Shown here: one piece after another, positions 44,002 to 52,360 of the stretch
How the letters are laid out: every line of letters begins with the position of its first letter
Position numbering within the stretch: position 1 is the first letter of the stretch
Assembly: GCF_000192745.1 (NCBI RefSeq)
Contig: NC_015259.1
Location: 3,425,001 to 3,489,000, forward strand
Length of the DNA: 64,000 nucleotides
Reading direction: 5' to 3'
Origin: Polymorphum gilvum SL003B-26A1
GTDB taxonomy: Bacteria; Pseudomonadota; Alphaproteobacteria; Rhizobiales; Stappiaceae
Notes under the pieces: model-generated
The model's database searches: none
Told to the model about the DNA's origin: nothing
Seen by the model: only the letters and a program-made list of their open reading frames with translations
Made by a program: the position numbers and the translations under genes

Positions 44002-47000
44002 ATGCTGGACGGCTGGATCGTCATTCTCGCGGCGCTCGGCTACATCCTGCTGCTGTTCGCGATCGCCAGCTACGGCGACCGGACGGCGCGCCGCCTCGTG
44101 CCCGGCCAGGGCCGGCCGCTGATCTACGCCCTATCGCTGTCGGTCTACTGCACGTCCTGGACCTTCTACGGCTCGGTCGGCGCCGCCACGCGCAACGGCT
44201 TCGAGTTCCTGACCATCTACCTCGGCCCGATCGCGCTGTTCCTGCTCGGCTATCCGCTCCTGCGCCGGATCATCCGGCTGTCCAAGACCGAACGGATCAC
44301 CTCCATCGCCGACTTCATCGGCGCGCGCTACGGCAAGAGCCAGTCGGTCGCCGCCGTCGCCACCATCATCGCGGTGATCGGCGTCATTCCCTACATCGCC
44401 CTGCAGCTCAAGGCGGTGTCGCTGTCGGTGACGACGATGATCGGCCCGATCGGTCCGCCGGCCGACGCCTGGCTGCTGTCCTCGTTCGGCGACATCACGC
44501 TGCTGATCGCGGTCGGCATGGCGGTGTTCACCTGGCTGTTCGGCACGCGCCACATCGACGCCACCGAGCACCAGGAGGGCCTGATGCTGGCGATCGCCGC
44601 CGAGGCGATCGTCAAGCTGTTCGCCTTCCTCGCCGTCGGCGTGTGGGTGACCTATTCGCTCTATGACGGACCGGTCGACCTGATCTCGACGATGTCGCAC
44701 AATGCCGAGGTCGCAGCGGTGTTCTCCCAGCCGCTGAGGACCGACCACTGGCTGGTGATGACGACCCTGTCGACCATCGCCGTCCTGCTGCTGCCGCGCC
44801 AGTTCCACGTCACCGTGACGGAGAACAACTCGGAGGCCGAGCTGCGCCGGGCGACCTGGCTGTTTCCGCTCTACCTGGTTCTGATCAACCTGTTCGTGGT
44901 GCCGATCGCGGCCGCCGGCATGCTGCAGATCGGTGACGGCATAAACCCCGACACCTACGTTCTCGCGCTGCCGATCGCCGCCGGCCACGGCTGGCTGGCG
45001 CTGTTCGCCTTCATCGGCGGCCTGTCGGCGGCCACCGCGATGGTGATCGTCGCCACCGTGGCGCTGGCGATCATGATCTCCAACGACATCGTCGTGCCGC
45101 TGATCCTGCGCCGGCGTAGCGAAGACGAGATCGTCGCCGCCTCAGGCCGGGACATGAGCCGGCTTCTGCTCAACACGCGGCGCATGGCGATCTTCGCGAT
45201 CCTGCTGCTGGCCTATGCCTACTATCGCGCAGCCGGCGACACGGCGGCGCTGTCGGCCATCGGACTGCTGTCCTTCGCCGCCGTCGCGCAGTTCGCGCCG
45301 GCCTTCGTCGGCGCGCTCGTGTGGCGGCGGGCGACCGCGCGCGGGGCGATTGCCGGAATGGCGTTCGGCTTCGCCACCTGGGCCTATACGCTGCTGCTGC
45401 CCACCTTCGCGGAATCCGGCCTCATCCCGCGAACCATCCTGGACACCGGCCCGTTCGGCCTGACGTTTCTAAAGCCGCAGGCGCTGCTGTACATCTCGAT
45501 CGACCCGTTCATTCACGGCGTGCTTTGGAGCCTTCTCGGCAATCTTGTGTTCTTCATCGGCTTCTCGCTGACGCGTCCGCCGGAGCCGGCGGAGCGGCTG
45601 CAGGCCAACATCTTCGTGCCCGCCGACCTGGCCCCGACCCCGTCTCTTCGGCTGTGGCGCAGCACCGTTACGGTCGGCGACCTGAAGGCGACGATCGCCC
45701 GCTATCTCGGCGAGGAACGCACCGAACGCTCCTTCGCGCGCTTCGCCAACGAGCGAGGCCTGTCGCTGGACCCTGCCGCGCCCACCGACGCTGCCATGCT
45801 GCGCTACGCCGAACAATTGTTGGCGTCGGCGATCGGCGCGGCCTCGTCGCGCCTCGTGCTGTCACTGATGATCAAGCGCCGGGACACGACCGTCAAAGGC
45901 GCCATGAAGCTGCTGGACGACGCCTCCGAGGCGATCCAGTACAACCGCGACCTGCTGCAGACCGCGCTCGACCAGGTACGCCAAGGCATCGGCGTGTTCG
46001 ACCGGGACCTCCGGCTGATCTGCTGGAACCGGCAGTTCCGCGACCTGCTCGGCCTGCCGCCGGAATACGGCCAGGTGGGCACGTCCCTCGACGCGATCAT
46101 CCGCTTCAACGCCAAACGCGGCGAACTGGGCGGCGGTCCCGTCGAGGCCATCGTCGCCGACCGTATCGAACGCCTCGTCGTCCGCCAGGACACGTTCCAG
46201 GAGCGGCTCGCCCTGTCCGATACCGTGCTCGAGATCCGCATCAGCCCGATGCCCGGCGGCGGCATCGTGACCACCTTCACCGACATCACCGAACGGGTGA
46301 TGGCCGAGGACGCCCTAGCGCGGGCAAACGAGACCCTCGAGCGGCGGGTGCGCGAACGCACCGAGGAACTAACCCGTGTCAACCAGCAGCTCGTACAGGC
46401 GACCAATGCCGCCGAGGAAGCCAATATCGGCAAGACCCGCTTCCTGGCCGCCGCCGGCCACGACATCCTGCAGCCGCTGAATGCGGCCCGGCTCTATGCC
46501 TCCGTGCTGGTCGACCGCTTCCGCGACGGGGAGACCGGCGAACTGGTGCGCAACGTCGAGGCCGCGCTGGAATCGGTCGAGGACATCATCGGCGCGGTGC
46601 TCGACATCTCGCGGCTCGACACCGGCGCGCTCAAGCCGGAATGCACGGTCTTCCGCCTCAACGAGATCTTCCGCGCCTTGCATCTCGAGTTCGAACCGGT
46701 TGCGCGGGAAAAAGGCCTCACCCTGACCTTCGTGTCGACGTCGCTGTCGGTACGCTCGGATCGCCGCTTGTTGCGCCGCTTGCTGCAGAACCTGGTTTCC
46801 AACGCGCTCAAGTACACCGGCAGCGGCCGCGTCGTGATCGGCTGCAGGCGCCACATGGGAAAGGTGCTGGTCGAGATCCACGATACCGGCATCGGCATCC
46901 CGCCGTCCAAGCAGAAGGTGATCTTCCTGGAGTTCCACCGGCTCGACGACGGCATCCGGGCCGCCAAGGGGCTGGGTCTCGGCCTGTCGATCGTGGAGCG

Positions 47001-47526
47001 GATCAGCCGGGTGCTCGACCATCCGGTACGGTTGCGCTCGAAGGTCGGCAAGGGCTCGTGCTTCGCCGTCGAGTTGCCGGTCGCCGCAGCCGTGCCGGTG
47101 GAATTCCAGCCGCCCGAAGCGCCGCCGCCGCCGGGGCAACTGGATGGATTGCTGGTGCTCGCCATCGATAACGAACCAGGCATCCTCGACGGCATGCGCC
47201 GGCTGCTGGAAAGCTGGCGCTGCGAGGCGATCACGGCCCGCGACGACATGGAGGCGGCCGTCAAGATCGGCCAGGCCGGCCGACGACCGGACATCCTGCT
47301 GGTCGACTATCACCTCGACCAGGGCAACGGCATCGACTGCGTGGTCCGCTTGCGATGGAAGTTCGGCTCGGACATTCCCGCGCTGCTCATCACGGCCGAC
47401 CGCAGCCGGGCCGTGCGTGCCGAAGCCAAAGACAAGGACATCGACATGCTCAACAAGCCGGTCAAGCCGGCGGCATTGCGCGCGCATCTGGCGCGCTGCC
47501 GGGCCGAGATGACCCCAGCCGAATAG
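44002..47526 (+). CDS. CrbS-like hybrid sensor kinase with SLC5 transporter-like membrane domain
   Basis: A 1174-residue fusion. Residues about 1-535 form a sodium:solute symporter (SLC5)-like membrane domain of about 13 helices (YCTSWTFYGSVG, RITSIADFIGARYG). A PAS domain with a C-terminal coiled coil (about 650-800) follows, then a HisKA/HATPase kinase with His820 (AAGHDILQPL) and GLGLSIVERI, and finally a receiver with Asp1102 (ILLVDYHLDQG). This order is that of CrbS/MxtR-type kinases, which control acetate or short-chain carbon metabolism. The convergent LuxR-type regulator 9 bp away is the matching partner. ATG 44002 has a GGGG-rich but poorly spaced ribosome site. Confidence 0.88.
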   Translation: MLDGWIVILAALGYILLLFAIASYGDRTARRLVPGQGRPLIYALSLSVYCTSWTFYGSVGAATRNGFEFLTIYLGPIALFLLGYPLLRRIIRLSKTERITSIADFIGARYGKSQSVAAVATIIAVIGVIPYIALQLKAVSLSVTTMIGPIGPPADAWLLSSFGDITLLIAVGMAVFTWLFGTRHIDATEHQEGLMLAIAAEAIVKLFAFLAVGVWVTYSLYDGPVDLISTMSHNAEVAAVFSQPLRTDHWLVMTTLSTIAVLLLPRQFHVTVTENNSEAELRRATWLFPLYLVLINLFVVPIAAAGMLQIGDGINPDTYVLALPIAAGHGWLALFAFIGGLSAATAMVIVATVALAIMISNDIVVPLILRRRSEDEIVAASGRDMSRLLLNTRRMAIFAILLLAYAYYRAAGDTAALSAIGLLSFAAVAQFAPAFVGALVWRRATARGAIAGMAFGFATWAYTLLLPTFAESGLIPRTILDTGPFGLTFLKPQALLYISIDPFIHGVLWSLLGNLVFFIGFSLTRPPEPAERLQANIFVPADLAPTPSLRLWRSTVTVGDLKATIARYLGEERTERSFARFANERGLSLDPAAPTDAAMLRYAEQLLASAIGAASSRLVLSLMIKRRDTTVKGAMKLLDDASEAIQYNRDLLQTALDQVRQGIGVFDRDLRLICWNRQFRDLLGLPPEYGQVGTSLDAIIRFNAKRGELGGGPVEAIVADRIERLVVRQDTFQERLALSDTVLEIRISPMPGGGIVTTFTDITERVMAEDALARANETLERRVRERTEELTRVNQQLVQATNAAEEANIGKTRFLAAAGHDILQPLNAARLYASVLVDRFRDGETGELVRNVEAALESVEDIIGAVLDISRLDTGALKPECTVFRLNEIFRALHLEFEPVAREKGLTLTFVSTSLSVRSDRRLLRRLLQNLVSNALKYTGSGRVVIGCRRHMGKVLVEIHDTGIGIPPSKQKVIFLEFHRLDDGIRAAKGLGLGLSIVERISRVLDHPVRLRSKVGKGSCFAVELPVAAAVPVEFQPPEAPPPPGQLDGLLVLAIDNEPGILDGMRRLLESWRCEAITARDDMEAAVKIGQAGRRPDILLVDYHLDQGNGIDCVVRLRWKFGSDIPALLITADRSRAVRAEAKDKDIDMLNKPVKPAALRAHLARCRAEMTPAE

Positions 47527-47535
47527 GCGCGGACG

Positions 47536-48201
47536 CTACTCGACGTCGACCGAGACCTGCCACTGGCCGGCCTCGATGCGGGAGGCGGCGATCACTGCCT
47601 GGGTCCGGCTCTCGACGCCGAGCTTCTGCAGGATCGCCGAGACATGCGCCTTCACAGTCGCCTCGGACACCGACAGCTCGTAGGCGATCTGCTTGTTCAG
47701 CAGGCCCTCGGACAGCATCATCAGAACGCGGACCTGCTGCGGCGTCAGCGTCGCAAGCCGCTGCACCAGTTCGGCGCTGCCGTCGTCTGCGGCCAGGTTG
47801 ACTTCCGGGGGTGTCCAGACGCCGCCGTTCATCACTGCGGCGATCGCCTCGCGGATCACCTCGATGCCGTGGGACTTGGGAATGAAACCGGAGGCGCCGA
47901 ATTCGACACAGCGCCGGATCGCCTGCGGCTCCTCGTTGGCGGACACAATGACCACCGGCACGGCGGGGAACTGCGCGCGCAGGTACATCAGGCCGGAAAA
48001 TCCGCGCATGCCGGGCATGGTCAGGTCCAGCAGAACCAGATCGACCTCGCCGTCCGACTCGAGCCGCGCGGTGACATCCTCCAGCGTCCCGGCCTCCTCG
48101 ATGACCGAACCGGGGTATTGGAGCTCCAGGGTCTGGCGCAAGGCGCCGCGGAACAAGGGATGATCGTCAGCAATAATGAAACGGTATGCGGTTTCCGGCA
48201 C
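47536..48201 (-). CDS. CrbR/ErdR-like LuxR-type response regulator
   Basis: A 221-residue regulator with a receiver (Asp59 in VLLDLTMPGM; FSGLMYLRAQFPAVPVVIVSANEEPQ is typical of the ErdR/CrbR group) and a C-terminal LuxR helix-turn-helix (LTPQQVRVLMMLSEGLLNKQIAYELSVSEATVKAHVSAILQKL). GTG 48201 was chosen as it starts the family-like PETAYRFIIADDHPL and has GGAGG upstream; the long open frame before it is not coding. It is convergent with the CrbS-like kinase. In Vibrio and Pseudomonas the pair activates acetyl-CoA synthetase. Confidence 0.88.
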   Translation of the reverse strand: MPETAYRFIIADDHPLFRGALRQTLELQYPGSVIEEAGTLEDVTARLESDGEVDLVLLDLTMPGMRGFSGLMYLRAQFPAVPVVIVSANEEPQAIRRCVEFGASGFIPKSHGIEVIREAIAAVMNGGVWTPPEVNLAADDGSAELVQRLATLTPQQVRVLMMLSEGLLNKQIAYELSVSEATVKAHVSAILQKLGVESRTQAVIAASRIEAGQWQVSVDVE

Positions 48202-48266
48202 GCCCTTGGCCCTCCCCTTGGTTCCGCTCCGGATCGTCCCGGTGCAACCGCCGTGATTGCGCGTGA

Positions 48267-48305
48267 CGACGGGATGCAGCGACGGGATGCAACGACGGAG
48301 TGCAT
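48267..48305. repeat. Three 13-bp tandem repeats in the crbR-like leader
   Basis: The unit CGACGGGATGCAR occurs at 48267-48279 and 48280-48292, with a diverged third copy CGACGGAGTGCAT at 48293-48305. They lie between the candidate promoter and the GTG start of the regulator. Confidence 0.65.
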
Positions 48306-48420
48306 CCGGCCCCTGCCCTTGCCCCCGCCGCTTCCTCCCGCCATACGGCGGTTCCTGTCCTCCCCGGCCGGAGACGGGCCGAACCACCGTCTTCCATACA
48401 TCAGGATGCAGTCTTGACGA

Positions 48421-48449
48421 ATTATGTTTGCGCCACAATCAATACGCAA
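48421..48449 (-). promoter_or_regulatory. Candidate sigma-70 promoter of the crbR-like gene
   Basis: On the minus strand TTGCGT and CATAAT are separated by 17 nt. They lie about 220 nt upstream of the GTG at 48201, implying a long leader that contains the 13-bp repeats. Confidence 0.4.
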
Positions 48450-48469
48450 GCGCCGGCTTGTGTCGCCGC

Positions 48470-48937
48470 TCAGGCGCCAAGGTAGTGCAGGGTCAGGGAC
48501 CGCTGGTGCGCCTGCGCGCGGTGCTCGACCACATAGACCGCCTGCCAGGTGCCGAGGTCCATGCGTCCTGCGACGACAGGTATCGGCAGGCTGACGCCGG
48601 TGAGGACCGCCTTGACGTGGGCCGGCATGTCATCCGCGCCCTCGCTCGCATGGCGATAGGGCGCAGTTTCCGGCGCCAGACGGCCGAGGGCATCGACGAG
48701 GTCTGCCTGCACGTCCGGATCGGCGTTCTCCTGCACCGCCAGCGACGCCGAGGTATGACGCAGGAACAGGGTCAGCAGCCCGTCGGCGGCGGCGATCTCG
48801 GCCAGCCAGGCGTTCACCGGCGCGGTGATGTCGTGAAACCGGCGCGGTCGCGTCGCGACCACCAGCCGTCCGAGCGCCTGACGCAGGCTGCGCGCCTCCG
48901 CATCAAGGGTCCAGACTTCCGCGGCACGACCGTTCAT
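48470..48937 (-). CDS. YjbQ-family secondary thiamine-phosphate synthase-like protein
   Basis: A 155-residue protein of the UPF0047/YjbQ family. Conserved segments are FLRHTSASLAVQENADPDVQADL, YRHASEGADDMPAHVKAVLTG and the C-terminal GTWQAVYVVEHR. The family has weak thiamine phosphate synthase activity, with physiological role uncertain. GGAGGAGG precedes ATG 48937. Confidence 0.92.
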   Translation of the reverse strand: MNGRAAEVWTLDAEARSLRQALGRLVVATRPRRFHDITAPVNAWLAEIAAADGLLTLFLRHTSASLAVQENADPDVQADLVDALGRLAPETAPYRHASEGADDMPAHVKAVLTGVSLPIPVVAGRMDLGTWQAVYVVEHRAQAHQRSLTLHYLGA

Positions 48938-49055
48938 CCGACCTCCTCCGGTATCTCCGGCCCACACGCAGGCGCGGCCGTCCGCCCTTGGCAGCAGACC
49001 TGCCAGGGGCTAGCTTGACCGCCCGACCGAGGCACCGGAAAAAGAACCACAGCCC

Positions 49056-50015
49056 ATGACCTTGATCAATCCCGCGCTGTTTCGCGACGAGGCCGCCAGC
49101 GACGAGACATTGGCATTCAACCGCGACCTATCCGCGCGCCTGAACGCGCTTCCCGACCAGTGGATCTTCCCGCCGCAGGTGGTGCGCGAGCGCCGAGAAC
49201 AGGGCCTCGGCCCGTTCCCCGCGCCGGTGCGCAGCCCGCGCGCCGAGACGCGGGTGATCGAGGGGCCGCACGGACCGGTGCCGCTTCGCCTGTTCCGGCC
49301 CCAGGGCAAGTCGGCAACCGGTGCCTTCCTGCATATCCATGGCGGCGGCTGGACGCTCGGCTCGGCCGACGCGCAGGATCCGCGACTGGTGGAAATGGCC
49401 GACCGGACCGGCCTGCTGGTCGTCTCGGTCGACTATCGGCTCGCCCCCGAGCACCCCTATCCACAAGGTCCCGACGATTGCGAGGCCGCGGCGCTGTGGC
49501 TGGTGCGGGCCGGCGCGATCGAGTTCTCCGTGTCGCAGTTCGCGCTCGGCGGCGACAGCGCCGGCGCCAACCTGGCCGTGGCGACGATGCTTCGCCTGCG
49601 CGACCGGCACGGGCTGACCCCGTTCTGCGCCGCCGTACTGATCGCCGGCTGCTACGACCTGCGGCTGACGCCGAGCGCGCGCTCCTGGGGCATGGACAAG
49701 CTGGTACTCAACACACGCGACATGGATATGTTCGTGCGTCACTATCTCGCCCATGGTCAGGATCCATGGACGCCGGACATCTCGCCGCTCGCCGCCGACC
49801 TGCGCGGCCTGCCGGCAGCGCATTTCGTCGTCGGTACCCGCGATCCGCTGGTCGACGACACGCTGTTCATGGCGATGCGCTGGCTGGCGGCAGGCAACGC
49901 CGCCGAGTTGAAGCTGTTCCCCGGCGGGTGTCACGTTTTCCAGAATTTTCCGCTACGGATTGCGGCAGAAAGCAACAATCTGATTGATAAATTCCTGATC
50001 GAAAGTACCCAGTAG
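49056..50015 (+). CDS. Alpha/beta hydrolase, hormone-sensitive-lipase-type esterase
   Basis: A 319-residue hydrolase with the HSL-family oxyanion motif HGGGW (95-99), nucleophile Ser168 in GGDSAG, acid Asp263 in GTRDPLVDD and His293 in GGCHVF. Small carboxyl esters are the usual substrates of this family. The last 80 bp of the gene become AT-rich, unlike the rest. A thioesterase-like gene follows after 66 bp on the same strand. Confidence 0.9.
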   Translation: MTLINPALFRDEAASDETLAFNRDLSARLNALPDQWIFPPQVVRERREQGLGPFPAPVRSPRAETRVIEGPHGPVPLRLFRPQGKSATGAFLHIHGGGWTLGSADAQDPRLVEMADRTGLLVVSVDYRLAPEHPYPQGPDDCEAAALWLVRAGAIEFSVSQFALGGDSAGANLAVATMLRLRDRHGLTPFCAAVLIAGCYDLRLTPSARSWGMDKLVLNTRDMDMFVRHYLAHGQDPWTPDISPLAADLRGLPAAHFVVGTRDPLVDDTLFMAMRWLAAGNAAELKLFPGGCHVFQNFPLRIAAESNNLIDKFLIESTQ

Positions 50016-50081
50016 AAACATAGATGCACAGATTCGCCACGAAGCGTCCGAACGAAAATATTACCTCGGAGACGAATTTTA

Positions 50082-50951
50082 ATGACAATTCAGGATACGC
50101 TTTTCTCTTTTGTTAACAACTGGGAATGTGACGAGAACTACCATCTCAACGTGCAGTTTTATTTCTCCAGATTTGACGAGGCTGACCGGCAGTTCCGGCT
50201 AATGACCGGTTTCAGCGATTCTCTCGTCGGCCCACGGCGGGTGCGTCACGTACGCTACCACCGGGAGCTGACCCTCGGCACCCTGGTCACGGTGCGCTCG
50301 TCGATCGCGTTCGACGGGCCGCATGTCATCACCGTCGTGCACGAGATGCACGACGCCAGCCGCGGCGTCCTGGCCGCGACCGCGATCGACGGCTACACGC
50401 CCGGCGCGGACTCGGCCAAGGCGTTGCGCAGCCGCTTCAAGGACGTGCAGCAGCCGATGAGCGACGAGGCGACACCCAGGGGCCTGTCCGCTTCGCCGGC
50501 AACCGGGAGGGCGACCCTAGACGGCGTGCTCGCCGCCGGCGCCGGTATCGTCTATCGCGCCACCGTTCTGCCGCGCCACCTCGGACCCGACGGGCGCGCC
50601 GACGACGCCTTCGCCCTGTCGTGCTTCACCGACAGCGCACCGCACCTGTGGGAACGCACGCCGATGACCCACGCCTGGCTGAGCCAGCACGGCTGCGGTC
50701 GCGTCGCTGTGGAAATGAAGCTGACCTGGCTCAGCCCGGTGAAGGTCGGCGAGCCGGTGGTCGTCGCAACCGGCCTTACCGGCTGCCAGAACCGCACCTT
50801 CTCGTTCCGCCACCACATGTACGAGAGCCGCACCGCGCGTCCGGTCGCAGTCTGCGACGTGGTCGGGCTGGTGATGGACCTGAGCGCGCGCAAGGCGGTC
50901 GACCTGCCGGCCGGCGCCCGCGAGGCGATCAGCCGGATCAAGATGGACTGA
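50082..50951 (+). CDS. Double hot-dog thioesterase-like protein
   Basis: A 289-residue protein with two 4HBT-like hot-dog halves. The first (about 1-120) contains the ENYHLNVQFYFSRFDEADRQF helix typical of acyl-CoA thioesterases; the second (about 150-285) contains VAVEMKLTWLSPVKVGEPVVV. It may cleave an acyl- or aryl-CoA thioester. The first 100 bp are AT-rich compared with the remainder. A GGAG lies about 10 nt before the ATG. It could act with the preceding esterase, but the substrate is unknown. Confidence 0.72.
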   Translation: MTIQDTLFSFVNNWECDENYHLNVQFYFSRFDEADRQFRLMTGFSDSLVGPRRVRHVRYHRELTLGTLVTVRSSIAFDGPHVITVVHEMHDASRGVLAATAIDGYTPGADSAKALRSRFKDVQQPMSDEATPRGLSASPATGRATLDGVLAAGAGIVYRATVLPRHLGPDGRADDAFALSCFTDSAPHLWERTPMTHAWLSQHGCGRVAVEMKLTWLSPVKVGEPVVVATGLTGCQNRTFSFRHHMYESRTARPVAVCDVVGLVMDLSARKAVDLPAGAREAISRIKMD

Positions 50952-50984
50952 ACCGCCGGCGTCGCTGCGGACGCCGGATCCCAG

Positions 50985-51548
50985 CTAACGGGCTCCCTCG
51001 CCCTCGAAGCCCTGCTGCAGGTCCTTCATCAGGCCGAAGAAGCGGCGCATCGCCTTCTCGGTGAAGTCGAGAATCTCGTCGAGCTGCTGCTCGTCCTTCT
51101 GCGACAACTCCGATTCCGCTGCGTCAGGAACCTCCCGTTGCGAGGGCATCGGCGGCGCGGGCTCGGTGCGCTGGCCTTCCAGGTCCTCGACGCGGGCCGC
51201 CAGGCGCTCGATCTCCTGCGTCAGGCGCTCGATCTCCTGCGTCAGGCGCTCGATCTCGGCCTGGTATGCGGCCTCGGCATCGGGCGCCGGCATGCAGCGC
51301 CACAGCGCATTGACGCGCCGGCAGAAGGCGACCGCACCGGTGCTGCGGTCGAGGCGCAGGTATTCGCCGTCGACGGCGATCAGGCTGTAGCGGTTGCGGT
51401 CGACCGCGGGCGCGCCCACTCCCTGGTCGGCCGGCGCCGGCGTCGCGTCCGGGGCCTGCGCCTGCGCCCCAGCGGAAAGACCCGCCACCAGCACGGCCGC
51501 ACAAAGGGCTCCGAGAAGTCCCGACCGCCGCATCCATGCTCCTGTCAT
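50985..51548 (-). CDS. Secreted coiled-coil protein of unknown function
   Basis: A 187-residue protein with a signal peptide (GLLGALCAAVLVAGLSAGAQAQA). A short globular segment with NRYSLIAVDGEYLRLDRSTGAVAFCRR follows, then a heptad coiled coil made from repeats of ERLTQEI (about residues 98-120), then a Pro/Gln-rich linker and a C-terminal helix. ATG 51548 was chosen for GGGAAG upstream; a second Met five codons later is possible. No family was recognised; the periplasm is the likely location. Confidence 0.7.
   Translation of the reverse strand: MTGAWMRRSGLLGALCAAVLVAGLSAGAQAQAPDATPAPADQGVGAPAVDRNRYSLIAVDGEYLRLDRSTGAVAFCRRVNALWRCMPAPDAEAAYQAEIERLTQEIERLTQEIERLAARVEDLEGQRTEPAPPMPSQREVPDAAESELSQKDEQQLDEILDFTEKAMRRFFGLMKDLQQGFEGEGAR
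51201..51257. repeat. 21-bp tandem repeat inside the coiled-coil gene
   Basis: Two exact 21-bp copies (51201-51221 and 51222-51242) plus 15 bp of a third encode the heptad ERLTQEI. Copy number can vary in frame, altering coiled-coil length without a frameshift. Confidence 0.75.
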
Positions 51549-51651
51549 CGCCGTTGCTTCCCTTGTCCGTGCCGCCAGCGGCCGATGCGCCGGCAAGTCC
51601 TTGCTATCGCGTCCTTGTGACGAAAGAGCGGCGCTCCGCGTCCTGCTCCGG

Positions 51652-52272
51652 TCAGACCGGCACATAGGGCGGACGGGCGCTGATCAGCGCATCCTCGAGG
51701 AGGTCGAGCCGGTCCTGGCCCCAGAACGGCTCGCCGTTGAGCACGTAGCAGGGCGAGCCGATGACGCCGATATCGACCGCCAGCTTCTGGTTCTGGGCAT
51801 AGCGGGCCTGCACCGCCGGCCCCGACGCCTCGGCCAGGATCGCCCGCGCGTCGGCTCCGACCTCGCCGAGCAGGGCGTCCAGGGTGGCCGCGTCGGAAAT
51901 GTCCCGGTCCTCGACCCAGATCGCCCGGAAGGCCCGAATGCTGAAATCGCTCGTCGGTCCGCCGGCTTCCGCCAGCGCGATGGCACAGCCGTCGCACAGG
52001 GTCGGATCGACGGGAAAGAACTTCGGCTTCAGCGTCAGCGGCTGGCCGCGCTTGTCGCGCCAGCGCTGCAGCTCGATGACGCGGTAGGCCTGGCGCACCG
52101 GATGACGCCTGGCCAGCGGCAGACCGCCCGAGGCATCGAACACGCCGGCCAGATTGACCGGCCGCGGGATGACCCGCGCGCCGTGCCGCGCCGCAAGGTC
52201 GAGAAAGGCCCTGTGGCCCAGATAGGCCCAGGGCGAGACATGGGTATAGAAATAGTCGATGGTGACGGACAC
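51652..52272 (-). CDS. 2-hydroxychromene-2-carboxylate isomerase-like DsbA-fold protein
   Basis: A 206-residue thioredoxin-like protein of the HCCA isomerase group. Ser13 in THVSPWAYLG occupies the catalytic position where DsbA has cysteine. The C-terminal GVIGSPCYVLNGEPFWGQDRLDLLEDAL is a family signature (cis-Pro and glutathione-contact region). Members isomerise aromatic pathway intermediates or act as kappa-class GSTs. The start is GTG 52272 with AGGAGG six nt upstream. No naphthalene pathway genes are nearby, so the substrate is open. Confidence 0.87.
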   Translation of the reverse strand: MSVTIDYFYTHVSPWAYLGHRAFLDLAARHGARVIPRPVNLAGVFDASGGLPLARRHPVRQAYRVIELQRWRDKRGQPLTLKPKFFPVDPTLCDGCAIALAEAGGPTSDFSIRAFRAIWVEDRDISDAATLDALLGEVGADARAILAEASGPAVQARYAQNQKLAVDIGVIGSPCYVLNGEPFWGQDRLDLLEDALISARPPYVPV

Positions 52273-52360
52273 CGCGGCCCTCCTGCCTCTTGGCTCGTCG
52301 CTTCGTGTCGCCACCTTGCGCCGGGGCCGCGACCAGATCAAGCGCCGCTCGGGCCGCCGT

